A DNA stretch of 64,000 nt from Lentiprolixibacter aurantiacus (GCF_026241225.1 NZ_JAPFQP010000002.1:476926-540925), one strand, 5' to 3'. Shown: positions 26,926 to 35,992, counted from the first letter of the stretch. The notes: generated by a model from the sequence alone, not told the origin. Numbers and translations: made by a program.

Positions 26926-27579
26926 TTAATAACGTTTCTTTCCGCGACTACCTCCTCGAGAGCTCTTTTTACCGGAACCGCCACGGTTGGATTTTGCAGT
27001 GCGGTTTTTCAGGAATTGCCCGCTATCCGTTAAATTTTCGCCATCTGATGCCAGGTCGATCTTGCCATCACTAAGTTCATATAAATGCTTAAATATTACC
27101 TTATCATCTACGGAATCCTTGTTCCAGTTGAGGTAACACTTTTTCATATGGTTGGCTATGGCATATTCCAGGCCTGATCTTTTATCCCCTTTCTCCCAAT
27201 TGGTAGCAACATCAATCATTCGTTTGATATTATTGCCGTAAAAGCGGTATTTGGGGTGATTCTGTGGGTATTCCAGAGGGTCAGGTCGTTGCTGGAGCAC
27301 TTCCTTGCTTGTAATGGGAAATGGAGAATCTACATCCAGTTTAAAATCAGACATTATAAATAACTGATCCCAGAGTTTATGCTGAAAATCAGGAACGTCC
27401 CTCAGGTGGGGCTGTAAATTTCCCATTACGCTTATGATTGCCTGGGCTACGCGGTTACGTTCTTCCCGATCTTCTATGGATACGGCATAATCCACCATCT
27501 TCTGGAAGTGGCGACCGTATTCAGGGATAATTAACTTAGGGCGTTCTGTATTGTATTCTAAATGGTTAACTGCGTCCAA
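26926..27579 (-). CDS. DUF4290 domain protein
   Basis: 217 residues, DUF4290, a family restricted largely to Bacteroidota. The body is helical (EYNTERPKLIIPEYGRHFQ, YAVSIEDREERNRVAQAII) and the last 35 residues are basic and low-complexity (KNRTAKSNRGGSGKKSSRGG), suggesting nucleic-acid or surface contact. No catalytic motif is seen and the function is unknown. It is the first gene of the operon with murA, with a TAnnTTTG box at 27627. Confidence 0.85.
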   Translation of the reverse strand: MDAVNHLEYNTERPKLIIPEYGRHFQKMVDYAVSIEDREERNRVAQAIISVMGNLQPHLRDVPDFQHKLWDQLFIMSDFKLDVDSPFPITSKEVLQQRPDPLEYPQNHPKYRFYGNNIKRMIDVATNWEKGDKRSGLEYAIANHMKKCYLNWNKDSVDDKVIFKHLYELSDGKIDLASDGENLTDSGQFLKNRTAKSNRGGSGKKSSRGGSRGKKRY

Positions 27580-27626
27580 TATATATGTAGTTTAAGGGTA
27601 GTAATTGGATAACGGAAGCAAGGTAA

Positions 27627-27634
27627 CAAAATTA
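27627..27634 (-). promoter_or_regulatory. Candidate -7 box of the DUF4290-murA operon
   Basis: Minus-strand TAATTTTG, an exact TAnnTTTG match, 47 bases before the DUF4290 start. No good TTG at -33. Confidence 0.4.
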
Positions 27635-27650
27635 TGGTTCATAAGTAGCT

Positions 27651-27938
27651 TTATAAGGAGATTACCCCTTCTACCTTCCCTACTTCCTTGTATTTTTCAA
27701 TTACTTCATCCGGATTTTTCAAATGAACTGTGATGGAAAGGCTGGTATATTTTCCTTTCCTGGATTGTTTGGATTCGATTACCGCCCCCGTATTGTCAAA
27801 AACATCCTGAATTTGGTTTATCCGTTTCGGATCCGTGGGGACAATAAATTTATAGAGGTAGTCCGCAGGCCATGTAGTGTTCTTGAGTAGCTCGCCTTTC
27901 AACCTGTTGTAAAATGCCTCGGCTTTTTCGGATTCCAT
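27651..27938 (-). CDS. DUF493 family protein
   Basis: 95 residues from the ATG at 27938; the longer open frame to 28100 overlaps the divergent promoter and is not used. The small alpha/beta DUF493 (YbeD-like) fold has FYNRLKGELLKNTTWPADYLYKFIVPT, KQSRKGKYTSLSITVHLKN and an acidic C-terminal helix. The fold resembles ACT or regulatory domains, and its function is not settled. It stands alone, divergent from the ATPase-recQ-fmt operon. Confidence 0.85.
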   Translation of the reverse strand: MESEKAEAFYNRLKGELLKNTTWPADYLYKFIVPTDPKRINQIQDVFDNTGAVIESKQSRKGKYTSLSITVHLKNPDEVIEKYKEVGKVEGVISL

Positions 27939-27951
27939 CACAATCTTTTTG

Positions 27952-27959
27952 CAAAGATA
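27952..27959 (-). promoter_or_regulatory. Candidate -7 box of the DUF493 gene
   Basis: Minus-strand TATCTTTG, exact consensus, 13 bases before the ATG at 27938. It supports the short start. Confidence 0.45.
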
Positions 27960-27998
27960 CGCGAACATTATCAATTTTAAGAGCAGGGCCTGAATGAT

Positions 27999-28006
27999 TA
28001 CTTTTG
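27999..28006 (+). promoter_or_regulatory. Candidate -7 box of the ATPase-recQ-fmt operon
   Basis: TACTTTTG, exact TAnnTTTG match, 20 bases before the ATG at 28027. The upstream in-frame ATG at 27994 would precede the transcript start, so 28027 is preferred. Confidence 0.4.
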
Positions 28007-28026
28007 TAATACCAGAATCACTTTCA

Positions 28027-28593
28027 ATGCCACCAAAAAAAGTTGTAATAACAGGAGGTCCGGGTACTGGAAAAACCAGTCTGATAAATGCCCTTCTCAA
28101 CCGGGGGTATACCTGTTTTGAGGAAATTATAAGGAGCCTTACCTCTGAGGCTAAAAGGGAGACTCCTGCCCATGAGGTGGCCCAAAATCCTCTTGCCTTT
28201 GTTCAGGATCCCTTTGATTTTAACACCAAATTGCTCGAGGGGCGCATGGAACAATACCACAAGGCCAGTATGCACCAGACTTCCATAGTGTTCTACGATA
28301 GGGGCATCCCGGATGTAATTGCATACATGAATTACTTCGGGCAGTCTTATACCCAATATTTTGAACAGGCCTGCAGGGAATTGCGGTATGATGAAGTAAT
28401 TTTGTTACCCCCCTGGAAAGATATTTACAGGGCCGATGACGAGCGCCTTGAATCCTTTGATGAAGCTGTAGCCATCCACAGCCACCTGGAAGAGACTTAT
28501 CAGGGACTTGGATATGGCCCGGTAATGGTTCCGAAGGGAACCGTAGCAGAGCGCACAAAATTTATAATTGAAGCATTAAACCTGGAAGAGTGA
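28027..28593 (+). CDS. P-loop NTPase/kinase-like protein (AAA_28 type)
   Basis: 188 residues from the ATG at 28027 (MPPKKVVITGGPGTGKTSL). Walker A is GGPGTGKT; the later FYDRGIPDVIAYMNYFG and DERLESFDEAVAIHSHLEETY match small predicted ATPases with a nucleoside-kinase-like fold. The substrate is unknown. Its stop overlaps the GTG start of recQ by four bases, so translation is coupled. Confidence 0.85.
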   Translation: MPPKKVVITGGPGTGKTSLINALLNRGYTCFEEIIRSLTSEAKRETPAHEVAQNPLAFVQDPFDFNTKLLEGRMEQYHKASMHQTSIVFYDRGIPDVIAYMNYFGQSYTQYFEQACRELRYDEVILLPPWKDIYRADDERLESFDEAVAIHSHLEETYQGLGYGPVMVPKGTVAERTKFIIEALNLEE

Positions 28594-30488
28594 GGGAAGA
28601 TGCATCCCAAATCCTTAAAAAGTACTGGGGCTTTGAAAGCTTTCGCGGCTCTCAGGCAAGTATTATCGATGCCGTATTGCAAAAAGAGGATGTCCTGGCC
28701 CTTTTGCCAACCGGGGGTGGAAAATCAGTATGCTATCAGGTCCCTGCGCTGCTACAGGAGGGTATATGCATCGTGGTCAGCCCCTTAATTGCGCTTATTG
28801 AAGACCAGGTACGGGCGTTAAAAAACAAAGGCATCAAAGCCCTGGGACTTACTGGCGGACTTCGTTTTGAAGAGGTGCTGACTCAGTTAGACAATTGCCT
28901 TTACGGCAACTACAGCTTTCTTTATTTATCACCTGAACGCCTTCAACAGGAACTGGTACGGGAGAAGATCAAGGGCATGCCGGTAAAGTTGATCGCCATT
29001 GATGAAGCCCATTGTATTTCCCAGTGGGGGCATGATTTTCGTCCGGCTTACCTGGATTGCGCTATTCTAAGGGAGTTGCACCCTGAAGCCCCTGTAATGG
29101 CGCTTACAGCCACAGCCACTAAACAGGTAGCCCGGGATATTGTTGACAATCTTGGCCTTTCCTATCCTCGTGTTTTCAAAGATTCCTTTTTGCGTAAAAA
29201 TATCAGCTACACCGTTTTCTGGGAAGAGGATAAAAGATATCGCCTGGCAATGCTTTGCAAGGCAGAGGCCAAAAGTGGCATCATCTACGTGCGCTCCAGG
29301 CGAATGACCCAGGAACTGGCTTATTTCCTGAATGAAAAGGGATTAAAGAGCCATTTTTTCCATGGAGGCATATCTTATTCCGAAAAATCAGACAAACTGA
29401 ATGACTGGTTGCAGAATAAGGTACAATTCATGGTGGCCACCAATGCATTTGGTATGGGGGTGGACAAACCCGATGTTGGTCTGGTTGTACATTACCAGAT
29501 CCCGGATAATTTGGAGAATTACTTCCAGGAATCGGGCAGGGCTGGCCGGGACGGAGAAGCTGCCAGGGCAGTCTTATTAACAAATAAGGCTGATGAAACC
29601 CGATTAAAAGAACAGTTTTTAGGCGTTCTCCCCAGTATAGAATACCTTAAGCTGGTCTACCGCAAATTGAATAATTATTTTCAAATACCTTACGGGGGCG
29701 GGGAACATGAAAGCTACCCCTTCCATTTTGATGCATTTTGCGAAGCTTATGATTTTCAATACATGCTTACCTATAACGCCCTTCAGATTCTGGACCAGCA
29801 GTCTGTTATCAGTCTGTCCCAGGAATTTAGCAGGCATACCACGGTTAAGTTTGAAGCTTCCAAGCAGGACCTGTTTAACTACATGGAAGGAAATCAGAGT
29901 CTCTCTGAAATCATACAGGTACTGCTCAGGACCTATGGCGGTGTCTTCGATTTTGAAACCCGCATCAAGCCTGTTTTAATTGCCAGGAAAAGCGGGAAAT
30001 CTGAAAATGAAGTCTTCAATACACTGAAAAAGATGGAAGCCGATGGACTGGTCAGCCTGAATATTCAGGACCAGGATATGAAGCTTACATTTCTTATCCC
30101 CAGGGAAGACGACCTCGTAATTAACCGGTTTGCCAAAATAGTTACAGCACATCACAAGCTTAAGGAACAAAAGCTCAGGTTAATGTTAGACTATGTAGAA
30201 AACGACAGGAAATGCAGAAGTAAGCAGCTGCTTCACTATTTTGGGGAGGAACTGAAGGAAGATTGCCGGGCCTGTGATGTATGCAGGAGAAAATACGGTG
30301 AATTTAAACTGTCTACGGACCTGCCCGACAGGATAATGGAGGAGCTCCGGAATTCGGGAAGCACTTCGAGGGATTTAATAGCCCGCCTGCCCGATGAAGA
30401 GGAAATAATCCTGGAAAGCCTGAGGGAAATGCTGGAAGATGGGAGCATAAGCCTGAATCATAAAAATGAATACATTCTGAATACATGA
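28590..30488 (+). CDS. RecQ family ATP-dependent DNA helicase
   Basis: 632 residues from a GTG start that overlaps the previous stop; the N-terminus (ILKKYWGFESFRGSQ) fits RecQ. Motifs: Q/zero motif, Walker A PTGGGKSVCYQVPAL, Walker B DEAHCISQWGHDFRP, ATNAFGMGVDKPDV and GRAGRDGE. A zinc module with Cys-rich CRACDVCRR follows near residue 565. It ends with a short winged-helix-like tail and lacks the HRDC domain of long RecQ forms, so it is probably the second, shorter RecQ of flavobacteria. It unwinds DNA 3'-5' in repair. Confidence 0.92.
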   Translation: MREDASQILKKYWGFESFRGSQASIIDAVLQKEDVLALLPTGGGKSVCYQVPALLQEGICIVVSPLIALIEDQVRALKNKGIKALGLTGGLRFEEVLTQLDNCLYGNYSFLYLSPERLQQELVREKIKGMPVKLIAIDEAHCISQWGHDFRPAYLDCAILRELHPEAPVMALTATATKQVARDIVDNLGLSYPRVFKDSFLRKNISYTVFWEEDKRYRLAMLCKAEAKSGIIYVRSRRMTQELAYFLNEKGLKSHFFHGGISYSEKSDKLNDWLQNKVQFMVATNAFGMGVDKPDVGLVVHYQIPDNLENYFQESGRAGRDGEAARAVLLTNKADETRLKEQFLGVLPSIEYLKLVYRKLNNYFQIPYGGGEHESYPFHFDAFCEAYDFQYMLTYNALQILDQQSVISLSQEFSRHTTVKFEASKQDLFNYMEGNQSLSEIIQVLLRTYGGVFDFETRIKPVLIARKSGKSENEVFNTLKKMEADGLVSLNIQDQDMKLTFLIPREDDLVINRFAKIVTAHHKLKEQKLRLMLDYVENDRKCRSKQLLHYFGEELKEDCRACDVCRRKYGEFKLSTDLPDRIMEELRNSGSTSRDLIARLPDEEEIILESLREMLEDGSISLNHKNEYILNT

Positions 30489-31432
30489 GAGCACTACGAA
30501 TAGTCTTTATGGGAACGCCGGATTTTGCTGTACCCACCCTCGACGCCCTGCTGCGGGAAGGTTATGAAGTTGTGGGAGTAATAACGGCCCCGGATAAACC
30601 AGCCGGTCGTGGGAGGAAACTACACGAATCAGCGGTAAAGCGATATGCCAGGGACAAGGGGCTTACCCTGCTTCAGCCCACAAATTTGAAAGATCCTGAT
30701 TTTCAACGGGAACTGGCCTCCCTTAAAGCCAACCTCCAGATTGTTGTGGCTTTCAGGATGCTGCCCAGGGCGGTCTGGGAAATGCCTGAATACGGCACCG
30801 TAAACCTGCATGCTTCCCTCCTGCCCCAATACCGTGGTGCCGCCCCTATAAACTGGGCCATTATTAACGGAGAAACCGAAACCGGCGTGACTACCTTCTA
30901 TATAAATGAGCGAATAGACACAGGGGAAATTATCCTCCAGGAAAAAACCAGCATTGATCCGGATGAAAATGCCGGGCTTCTGCATGACCGTCTAATGCAG
31001 TTGGGAGCCGGACTCATATTGAAGACGGTAGAGCTTATAGCCAAAGGTGAAGTAAAACCGGTAATACAATCCGAATCGGCGGAGTTGAAGGCCGCCCCAA
31101 AGATCCATCGGGACACCTGCAAAATAGATTGGACCGAACCCGGTCAGAAAATATTCAATAAGATCCGTGGTCTGAGTCCTTACCCTGCCTCCTGGTCCAA
31201 CCTTTACAACCCCGACAAAGCTGTTGTACTCAAAGTGTACCAGGCTACATTCCGGGAAGAGGATCACGGCCTTGAACCCGGAAAGCTTGTGCTAACCAAT
31301 AATGAGCTGAAGGTTGCTGTTGCTGATGGCTTTATTTTGCTTCAGAAAATTCAGGTTTCGGGTAAAAAGAAAATGTCCGTAAAAGAGTTTCTGAACGGCC
31401 ATCAAATCCATAATTTGGCAAAGCTTGGCTGA
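30485..31432 (+). CDS. fmt: Methionyl-tRNA formyltransferase
   Basis: 315 residues, full length. It formylates initiator Met-tRNA with 10-formyl-THF in the cytoplasm. The N-terminal domain has RIVFMGTPDFAVPTLDAL and the catalytic LHASLLPQYRGAAPINWAI (Asn and His of the active site), followed by the C-terminal tRNA-binding domain from about residue 205 (TCKIDWTEPGQKIFNKIRGLSPYPASW). The start overlaps the recQ stop by four bases. It is the third gene of the operon from 28027. Confidence 0.95.
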   Translation: MRALRIVFMGTPDFAVPTLDALLREGYEVVGVITAPDKPAGRGRKLHESAVKRYARDKGLTLLQPTNLKDPDFQRELASLKANLQIVVAFRMLPRAVWEMPEYGTVNLHASLLPQYRGAAPINWAIINGETETGVTTFYINERIDTGEIILQEKTSIDPDENAGLLHDRLMQLGAGLILKTVELIAKGEVKPVIQSESAELKAAPKIHRDTCKIDWTEPGQKIFNKIRGLSPYPASWSNLYNPDKAVVLKVYQATFREEDHGLEPGKLVLTNNELKVAVADGFILLQKIQVSGKKKMSVKEFLNGHQIHNLAKLG

Positions 31433-31535
31433 AGCCCCGTCCCTGTTGCCTTTAAGGAGATAAGTCAATTTTTTGCTACTTTATCAACAAAGGCCCGAAG
31501 TTATTAACAAAATAGCCGATTTCCCCCGGATTTAC

Positions 31536-31565
31536 TTGCGTTAACCGCAAATCCATATAAATTTG
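31536..31565 (+). promoter_or_regulatory. Promoter of the HU gene
   Basis: A TTG -33 element at 31536-31538, 19 bases, then TAAATTTG at 31558-31565, an ideal Bacteroidota housekeeping promoter. It leaves a leader of about 35-40 bases before the HU start at 31609. Confidence 0.7.
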
Positions 31566-31608
31566 TTTACGCTTTGAAATATTTAACAACAATTAATTGA
31601 TTTAAATT

Positions 31609-31881
31609 ATGAACAAAACAGAATTGATTGATGCCATGGCAGCCGATGCCGGTATCACTAAAGCCGCCGCCAAAAAATCACTGGAATCTTTCCTGAGCAA
31701 CGTAGAAAAATCACTTAAAGGTGGTAACCGGGTTTCTCTTGTAGGATTTGGATCCTGGTCTGTTTCCAAAAGAAATGCACGTGAAGGAAGAAATCCATCT
31801 ACTGGAGCTACTATCAAAATCGCTGCTAAGAATGTAGTTAAGTTTAAAGCTGGATCTGATTTAAGCAGCGCTGTAAACTAA
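31609..31881 (+). CDS. HU family DNA-binding protein
   Basis: 90 residues, the exact size of HU. NKTELIDAMAADAGITKAAAKKSL forms the helical body; VSLVGFGSWSVSKRNAREGRNPSTG with the intercalating Pro in the beta arm is the DNA-binding part. It bends and compacts chromosomal DNA as a dimer. It has its own strong promoter and terminator. HU versus IHF cannot be split by eye, but a lone gene without a partner fits HU. Confidence 0.95.
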   Translation: MNKTELIDAMAADAGITKAAAKKSLESFLSNVEKSLKGGNRVSLVGFGSWSVSKRNAREGRNPSTGATIKIAAKNVVKFKAGSDLSSAVN

Positions 31882-31903
31882 TCCGGACTTTCTAAGATAT
31901 TCC

Positions 31904-31936
31904 AAAAGCACCTTCCAAATCAGAAGGTGCTTTTTT
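31904..31936 (+). terminator. Terminator of the HU gene
   Basis: Stem GCACCTTC / GAAGGTGC with a 7-base loop, flanked by AAAA and TTTTTT. It lies 22 bases after the HU stop. Confidence 0.85.
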
Positions 31937-31997
31937 GATTTATTGCCCTTTTTGTTTTTTAGCGCAATTATTCTATTTTTATTTTAGAGTTAAAACC

Positions 31998-32558
31998 ATG
32001 CAGACACTTAAACCCAAAAAAGGTAAGTTGCTTATCGCCGAGCCTGCACTAACCGGGGATGTATCATTCAACCGGTCGGTAGTACTGTTGGCAGAGCACA
32101 ATGAAGAAGGTTCTGTAGGTTTTATTTTGAATAAACCGCTTGATTTTGACATTAGCGATCTGGTAGAGGAAATCCATGTACCCTTTCAGGTGTTCAATGG
32201 GGGGCCTGTAGAACAGGACAACCTTTACTTTATCCATAAGGTGCCCCACCTCATTAACGGGAGTATTGAAATCTCCGATGGTATTTATTGGGGGGGCGAC
32301 TTTGAACGTACCGTAGAATTGATCAACAGTAAAGAGATCACCGATAAGGATATCCGGTTTTTCCTCGGATATTCAGGATGGGCTTCCCTACAACTGGATC
32401 AGGAACTCTCCTCCCGGTCCTGGATTGTTGCGCGTAACGACTATGAAAGCGACATCATAAAGAAATCCACAATCGCATTCTGGAAGGAAAAGATGATAGA
32501 GTTGGGTGGAGATTACCTTTTATGGAGCAACGCTCCTGAGAACCCCGCACTCAATTAA
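31998..32558 (+). CDS. YqgE/AlgH family protein
   Basis: 186 residues from the ATG at 31998 (MQTLKPKKGKLLIAEPAL); the longer frame from 31935 encodes an unlikely hydrophobic tail and overlaps the terminator zone. The YqgE (DUF179) hallmarks are FNRSVVLLAEHNEEGSVGFILNKPL, FNGGPVEQDNLYFIH, WGGDFERTVELI and FLGYSGWASLQLDQEL. The function is not firmly known. It is convergent with the aminotransferase gene, with a 4-base overlap of stops. Confidence 0.9.
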   Translation: MQTLKPKKGKLLIAEPALTGDVSFNRSVVLLAEHNEEGSVGFILNKPLDFDISDLVEEIHVPFQVFNGGPVEQDNLYFIHKVPHLINGSIEISDGIYWGGDFERTVELINSKEITDKDIRFFLGYSGWASLQLDQELSSRSWIVARNDYESDIIKKSTIAFWKEKMIELGGDYLLWSNAPENPALN

Positions 32559-33400
32559 CCCAGACGGGCCAGGGCATTTAACTTGCCAAGGAGATTCCGG
32601 GAAACTTCAGTTTTAAAATTTGCTTTTCGATATTTGGTTACTGGCTGTATTCCCTTTCGGATGCTGGTGATAAATAATTCATCTGCCTTTTGCAATTCGA
32701 AAGGAGATATGGAGGCTTCAAAAACTTTAAAGTCTTCTGTTTTTTGCAGGATTTCCAGTATTTTCCTGCGAAGTATGCCATCCCTGCAACCATCCTTAAG
32801 AGGAGGTGTCTTTACTTCATTGCCCTTCACCAGGAATAAATTTCCATCAAGGGCCTGTACAACGTTTTTGCTGGCATTGATCAGAAGGCAATCCTGATAT
32901 CCATTCTCCCTGGCGTAGATACCGCCAGTTACAGAAAGAAGCCTGTTAGTGCTGTTCAGGTTAGACAACATGTCTGCATTGAGGTAGAAGTCCTTGTAAA
33001 GCTCAACTTCATAGGCCTGTTCCGAAATGGTATAAAATGGCGCATCCCCCTTTTCTGAGGCTATCAGGTAGGCAACCTCATTGTCTTCCTGAAAAAGATC
33101 GGCTCCATGCTTTCTGAAGACAAGGATCCTGACGAATGCCGGTTGATTCCCCAGATCATTGGCCTGTATCACGGCCTTAATCTGTTCCTCCAGGAATTCC
33201 ATGGTGAAGTTCATGGGTATTTCCATCCTCAGAATACGCATGGAAGACATAAGCCGGAGATAATGCTCTTCCCAGAAATACAGTTCACCATTAACTGCCT
33301 TGATATCCTCGTAAAGGGCATCCCCAAGGATTAGTCCTCTATTGTTGTGGTTCAGTATAGGATCTTCTTCGGAAATTAGATTTCCCTGATAATTGATCAT
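32555..33400 (-). CDS. Class IV aminotransferase-like protein lacking the PLP lysine
   Basis: 281 residues with the fold of branched-chain/D-amino acid aminotransferases and 4-amino-4-deoxychorismate lyase: NNRGLILGDALYEDIKAVNGELYFWEEH, YLNADMLSNLNSTNRLL, QDCLLINASKNVVQALDGNLFLVKG and TPPLKDGCRDGILR. The Schiff-base Lys is expected three residues before the Asn of the NRL motif, but residue 149 is Asn (codon 32954-32956, AAC on the coding strand). It may therefore be inactive as an aminotransferase or have another role. The nearest gene on the same strand, START-like, is 53 bases away. Confidence 0.88.
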   Translation of the reverse strand: MINYQGNLISEEDPILNHNNRGLILGDALYEDIKAVNGELYFWEEHYLRLMSSMRILRMEIPMNFTMEFLEEQIKAVIQANDLGNQPAFVRILVFRKHGADLFQEDNEVAYLIASEKGDAPFYTISEQAYEVELYKDFYLNADMLSNLNSTNRLLSVTGGIYARENGYQDCLLINASKNVVQALDGNLFLVKGNEVKTPPLKDGCRDGILRRKILEILQKTEDFKVFEASISPFELQKADELFITSIRKGIQPVTKYRKANFKTEVSRNLLGKLNALARLG

Positions 33401-33453
33401 AAAAAAGGCCTTCAGGAAATGAAGGCCAAAGATAATTGATTTCTATTGATTTC

Positions 33454-33837
33454 TTATGTCGAACCCAGCACCTGCTTAAGATCCCCTACCTGGTTTTCCC
33501 AAAGCATTTTGGCTTCATCCAATTCATCATCTTCAGCAAAATCAGTGATGAACAGACTGACATCCTTGGTAATTTCGTCCACAATGATTTTCATTTCAAA
33601 ATAGTAATCGTCCTCATTGGGCAACCAGGTGAATTTGACAAATTCATCGCTCTTCTTCTTCAAGAGTTTAGCCTGTTCTTCGGCACCATCCCAAATGAAA
33701 CTGAAGACCTCACCCCTTGAATTTACATTGTCAGCAAACCACTCCGAAAGGCCGGAGGGTGTGGACAAATACTGATAAAGTAGTTGTGGGGAAGACTGAA
33801 TTACAAATTCGAGTTGATATTTTGTTTTGTCGCTCAT
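33454..33837 (-). CDS. START-like domain protein
   Basis: 127 residues from the ATG at 33837 (MSDKTKYQLEFVIQSSPQLLYQYL); the in-frame upstream start at 33861 adds a non-family stretch. It has the small helix-grip START_2/AHA1-like pattern: STPSGLSEWFADNV, EVFSFIWDGAEEQAKLL, FVKFTWLPNEDDYYFEMKI and TDFAEDDELDEAKMLWENQV. It is a cytoplasmic ligand-binding fold of unknown ligand, found mostly in Bacteroidota. It lies upstream of the aminotransferase gene on the same strand. Confidence 0.85.
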   Translation of the reverse strand: MSDKTKYQLEFVIQSSPQLLYQYLSTPSGLSEWFADNVNSRGEVFSFIWDGAEEQAKLLKKKSDEFVKFTWLPNEDDYYFEMKIIVDEITKDVSLFITDFAEDDELDEAKMLWENQVGDLKQVLGST

Positions 33838-33922
33838 GCCATAGCAAATTACTCCGGACAATATAGCATTTTAAGAATGATTAAAAAATAAAAGCCAAAG
33901 AAACTTTTTTGATCACGGAATG

Positions 33923-33953
33923 TTGAAGAAGACGATTTTTACCGTTATATTTG
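33923..33953 (+). promoter_or_regulatory. Promoter of the tRNA-Met gene
   Basis: TTG at 33923-33925, 20 bases, then TATATTTG at 33946-33953, a near-ideal -33/-7 pair. The tRNA starts 21 bases further on. Confidence 0.7.
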
Positions 33954-33973
33954 CAGCCCATTTTTAACCCCAT

Positions 33974-34047
33974 GGCGAGGTAGCTCAGGTGGTTAGAGCG
34001 CAGGATTCATAACCCTGAGGTCGGGAGTTCAAGTCTCCCTCTCGCTA
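33974..34047 (+). tRNA. tRNA with anticodon CAT (Met type)
   Basis: 74 bases that fold as a cloverleaf: acceptor GGCGAGG / TCTCGCT (G-T pairs at both ends), D stem GCTC/GAGC, anticodon loop TTCATAA with CAT at 34008-34010, and T arm GGGAG-TTCAAGT-CTCCC; discriminator A at 34047. CCA is not encoded. The anticodon stem lacks the three G-C pairs of the initiator tRNA, so this is an elongator Met tRNA, or an Ile tRNA with modified CAT; the two are not separable here. Confidence 0.93.
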
Positions 34048-34048
34048 C

Positions 34049-34077
34049 AAAAAAAGGCCGGTTAACCGGCCTTTTTT
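34049..34077. terminator. Bidirectional terminator between the tRNA and purC
   Basis: A perfect palindrome GGCCGGTTAACCGGCC (34056-34071) flanked by an A run on the left and a T run on the right, so it can end both the rightward tRNA transcript and the leftward phoH-purC transcript. It overlaps the last bases of purC. Confidence 0.85.
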
Positions 34078-35032
34078 ATTTGCGTCCCTCGAGAAACTGT
34101 GTTACGTTTCGTTCTATGCGCTGTTCTATGTGCGACAGATCAGCTTTAACAAAACTTTCCCCGGTAATATTTTCGTAAAGCTCAATATAGCGTTCGGATA
34201 CCGTTTGAATGTAGGCATCCGACATTTCTGGGACTATTTGTCCCTCGAGCCCCTGGAAGCCATTGCTTATGAGCCATTGGCGCACAAATTCCTTGGATAG
34301 TTGTTTTTGGGGTTCCTGTTGCTTTTGCCTTTGCTCATAACCATCGGCATAGAAGTATCTGGAGGAGTCCGGAGTATGGATCTCGTCTATCAAAACAATT
34401 TTTCCTTCAGCCGTCTTGCCAAATTCGTATTTGGTGTCTACCAGAATAAGCCCGCGTTTAGCGGCAAGCTCGGTCCCTCTTTTGAATAGGGCCCTCGTAT
34501 ATTGTTCAAGGACCTCATAATCTTCCTTGCTTACCAGTCCCCTTTCCAGTATTTCCTCCCGGGAAATGTCTTCATCATGGTCGCCTTTCTCAGCTTTGGT
34601 AGCCGGGGTTATGATCGGTTCGGGAAATGCATCATTTTCAATCATACCTTCCGGCATGGGGACCCCGCATAGCATTCGTTTACCAGCTTTGTATTCCCTG
34701 GCGGCATGACCGGATAGGTAACCGCGTATTACCATCTCCACTTTAAACGGTTCGCAGCCATAGCCTACGGCCACATTGGGGTCTGGTGTGGCCATCAACC
34801 AATTTGGAACCAGGTCTTCGGTATCTGCCATCATTTTCGTGGCGATCTGGTTGAGGATCTGCCCTTTGTAAGGGATTCCCTTAGGCATTACCACATCGAA
34901 GGCAGAAAGACGGTCCGTAGCTACCATAACCAGCAACCCCCCATTCAAACGGTATACTTCCCGAACTTTACCCCTGTATACCGATTCCTGTCCGGGGAAT
35001 TGAAAATTGGTAGACATTAAGGTATTTGACAT
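34076..35032 (-). CDS. purC: Phosphoribosylaminoimidazole-succinocarboxamide synthase
   Basis: 318 residues, SAICAR synthetase of the long type. Motifs: [11 protein letters not shown] (ATP loop), [54 protein letters not shown] and [14 protein letters not shown]. It joins aspartate to carboxyaminoimidazole ribotide with ATP in purine synthesis. It starts six bases after the phoH stop and is probably cotranscribed with it. Confidence 0.95.
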   Translation of the reverse strand: MSNTLMSTNFQFPGQESVYRGKVREVYRLNGGLLVMVATDRLSAFDVVMPKGIPYKGQILNQIATKMMADTEDLVPNWLMATPDPNVAVGYGCEPFKVEMVIRGYLSGHAAREYKAGKRMLCGVPMPEGMIENDAFPEPIITPATKAEKGDHDEDISREEILERGLVSKEDYEVLEQYTRALFKRGTELAAKRGLILVDTKYEFGKTAEGKIVLIDEIHTPDSSRYFYADGYEQRQKQQEPQKQLSKEFVRQWLISNGFQGLEGQIVPEMSDAYIQTVSERYIELYENITGESFVKADLSHIEQRIERNVTQFLEGRK

Positions 35033-35038
35033 CCGGGA

Positions 35039-35992
35039 TCAGTTTTGGTGTTCAATGTTCTTGTAAGCATCTATCACCTTTTTTACCAGTTTGTGACGGA
35101 TAACATCTTTGTCGTCCAGGTAGATCATGGAAATGCCCTCGGTATCCTTCAGGATCAGGAGGGCTTCTTTCAACCCGGAAATGACCCTTCTGGGAAGATC
35201 TATCTGTCCGGGATCACCCGTAATGATGAACTTGGCATGCTTACCCATACGCGTTAAGAACATCTTCATCTGGGCATGGGTGGTATTCTGGGCCTCATCG
35301 AGGATCACAAAGGCATTGTCCAGTGTACGCCCCCGCATAAACGCCATGGGCGCAATCTGTATGGTGCCATTCTCGATAAGATTGACCAGCTTTTCGTTTG
35401 GGATCATATCCCGAAGTGCATCGTAGAGTGGCTGCATGTAAGGGTCGAGCTTTTCCTTGAGGTCTCCCGGAAGGAATCCCAGGTTTTCTCCGGCTTCCAC
35501 AGCCGGACGGGTAAGGATGATCCGTTTTACCTGTTTGTTTTTCAATGCCCTGACGGCAAGGGCAACACCGGTGTAAGTCTTTCCTGTCCCTGCCGGACCG
35601 ATGGCAAAAACCATGTCATTTTCATTTACTGCATCTACCAGTTTCCTCTGGTTGGCTGTCCTTGCCTTTATAAGCCTTCCGCTTACCCCGTGGACCAGGA
35701 TGTCATTGCTAGAATCTGAAGAATCGTAATCTTCGTGCCCGTTGCTGCTCAAAACCCTTTCAATAACGTTGGTATCCAGGGTATTGTATTTAGCAAAGTG
35801 GGCCGTAAGCATATGAAAGCGCTTATCGAACTCGTCCAATAATTGCTGATCCCCGTAAACTTTAATTTTGCTGCCCCTGGCAACAATTTTGAGTTTTGGG
35901 AAATGCTTCTTTAGTAAATCAATGTTCTCGTTTTGCTGCCCAAAGAAATCTCTTGGGCTGATTTCGGTAAGTTCTAGTCTTAGTTCGTTCAA
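35039..35992 (-). CDS. PhoH family ATPase
   Basis: 317 residues. A short N-terminal part is followed by a PhoH P-loop ATPase: Walker A AIGPAGTGKTYTGVA near residue 131, ILTRPAVEAGENLGFLPGDL, VILDEAQNTTHAQMKMFLTRMG (Walker B) and ITGDPGQIDLP. PhoH-like proteins are cytoplasmic helicase-like ATPases tied to RNA metabolism and ribosome quality. It is the first gene of the phoH-purC pair and divergent from the SAM hydrolase operon across a 130-base gap. Confidence 0.9.
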   Translation of the reverse strand: MNELRLELTEISPRDFFGQQNENIDLLKKHFPKLKIVARGSKIKVYGDQQLLDEFDKRFHMLTAHFAKYNTLDTNVIERVLSSNGHEDYDSSDSSNDILVHGVSGRLIKARTANQRKLVDAVNENDMVFAIGPAGTGKTYTGVALAVRALKNKQVKRIILTRPAVEAGENLGFLPGDLKEKLDPYMQPLYDALRDMIPNEKLVNLIENGTIQIAPMAFMRGRTLDNAFVILDEAQNTTHAQMKMFLTRMGKHAKFIITGDPGQIDLPRRVISGLKEALLILKDTEGISMIYLDDKDVIRHKLVKKVIDAYKNIEHQN

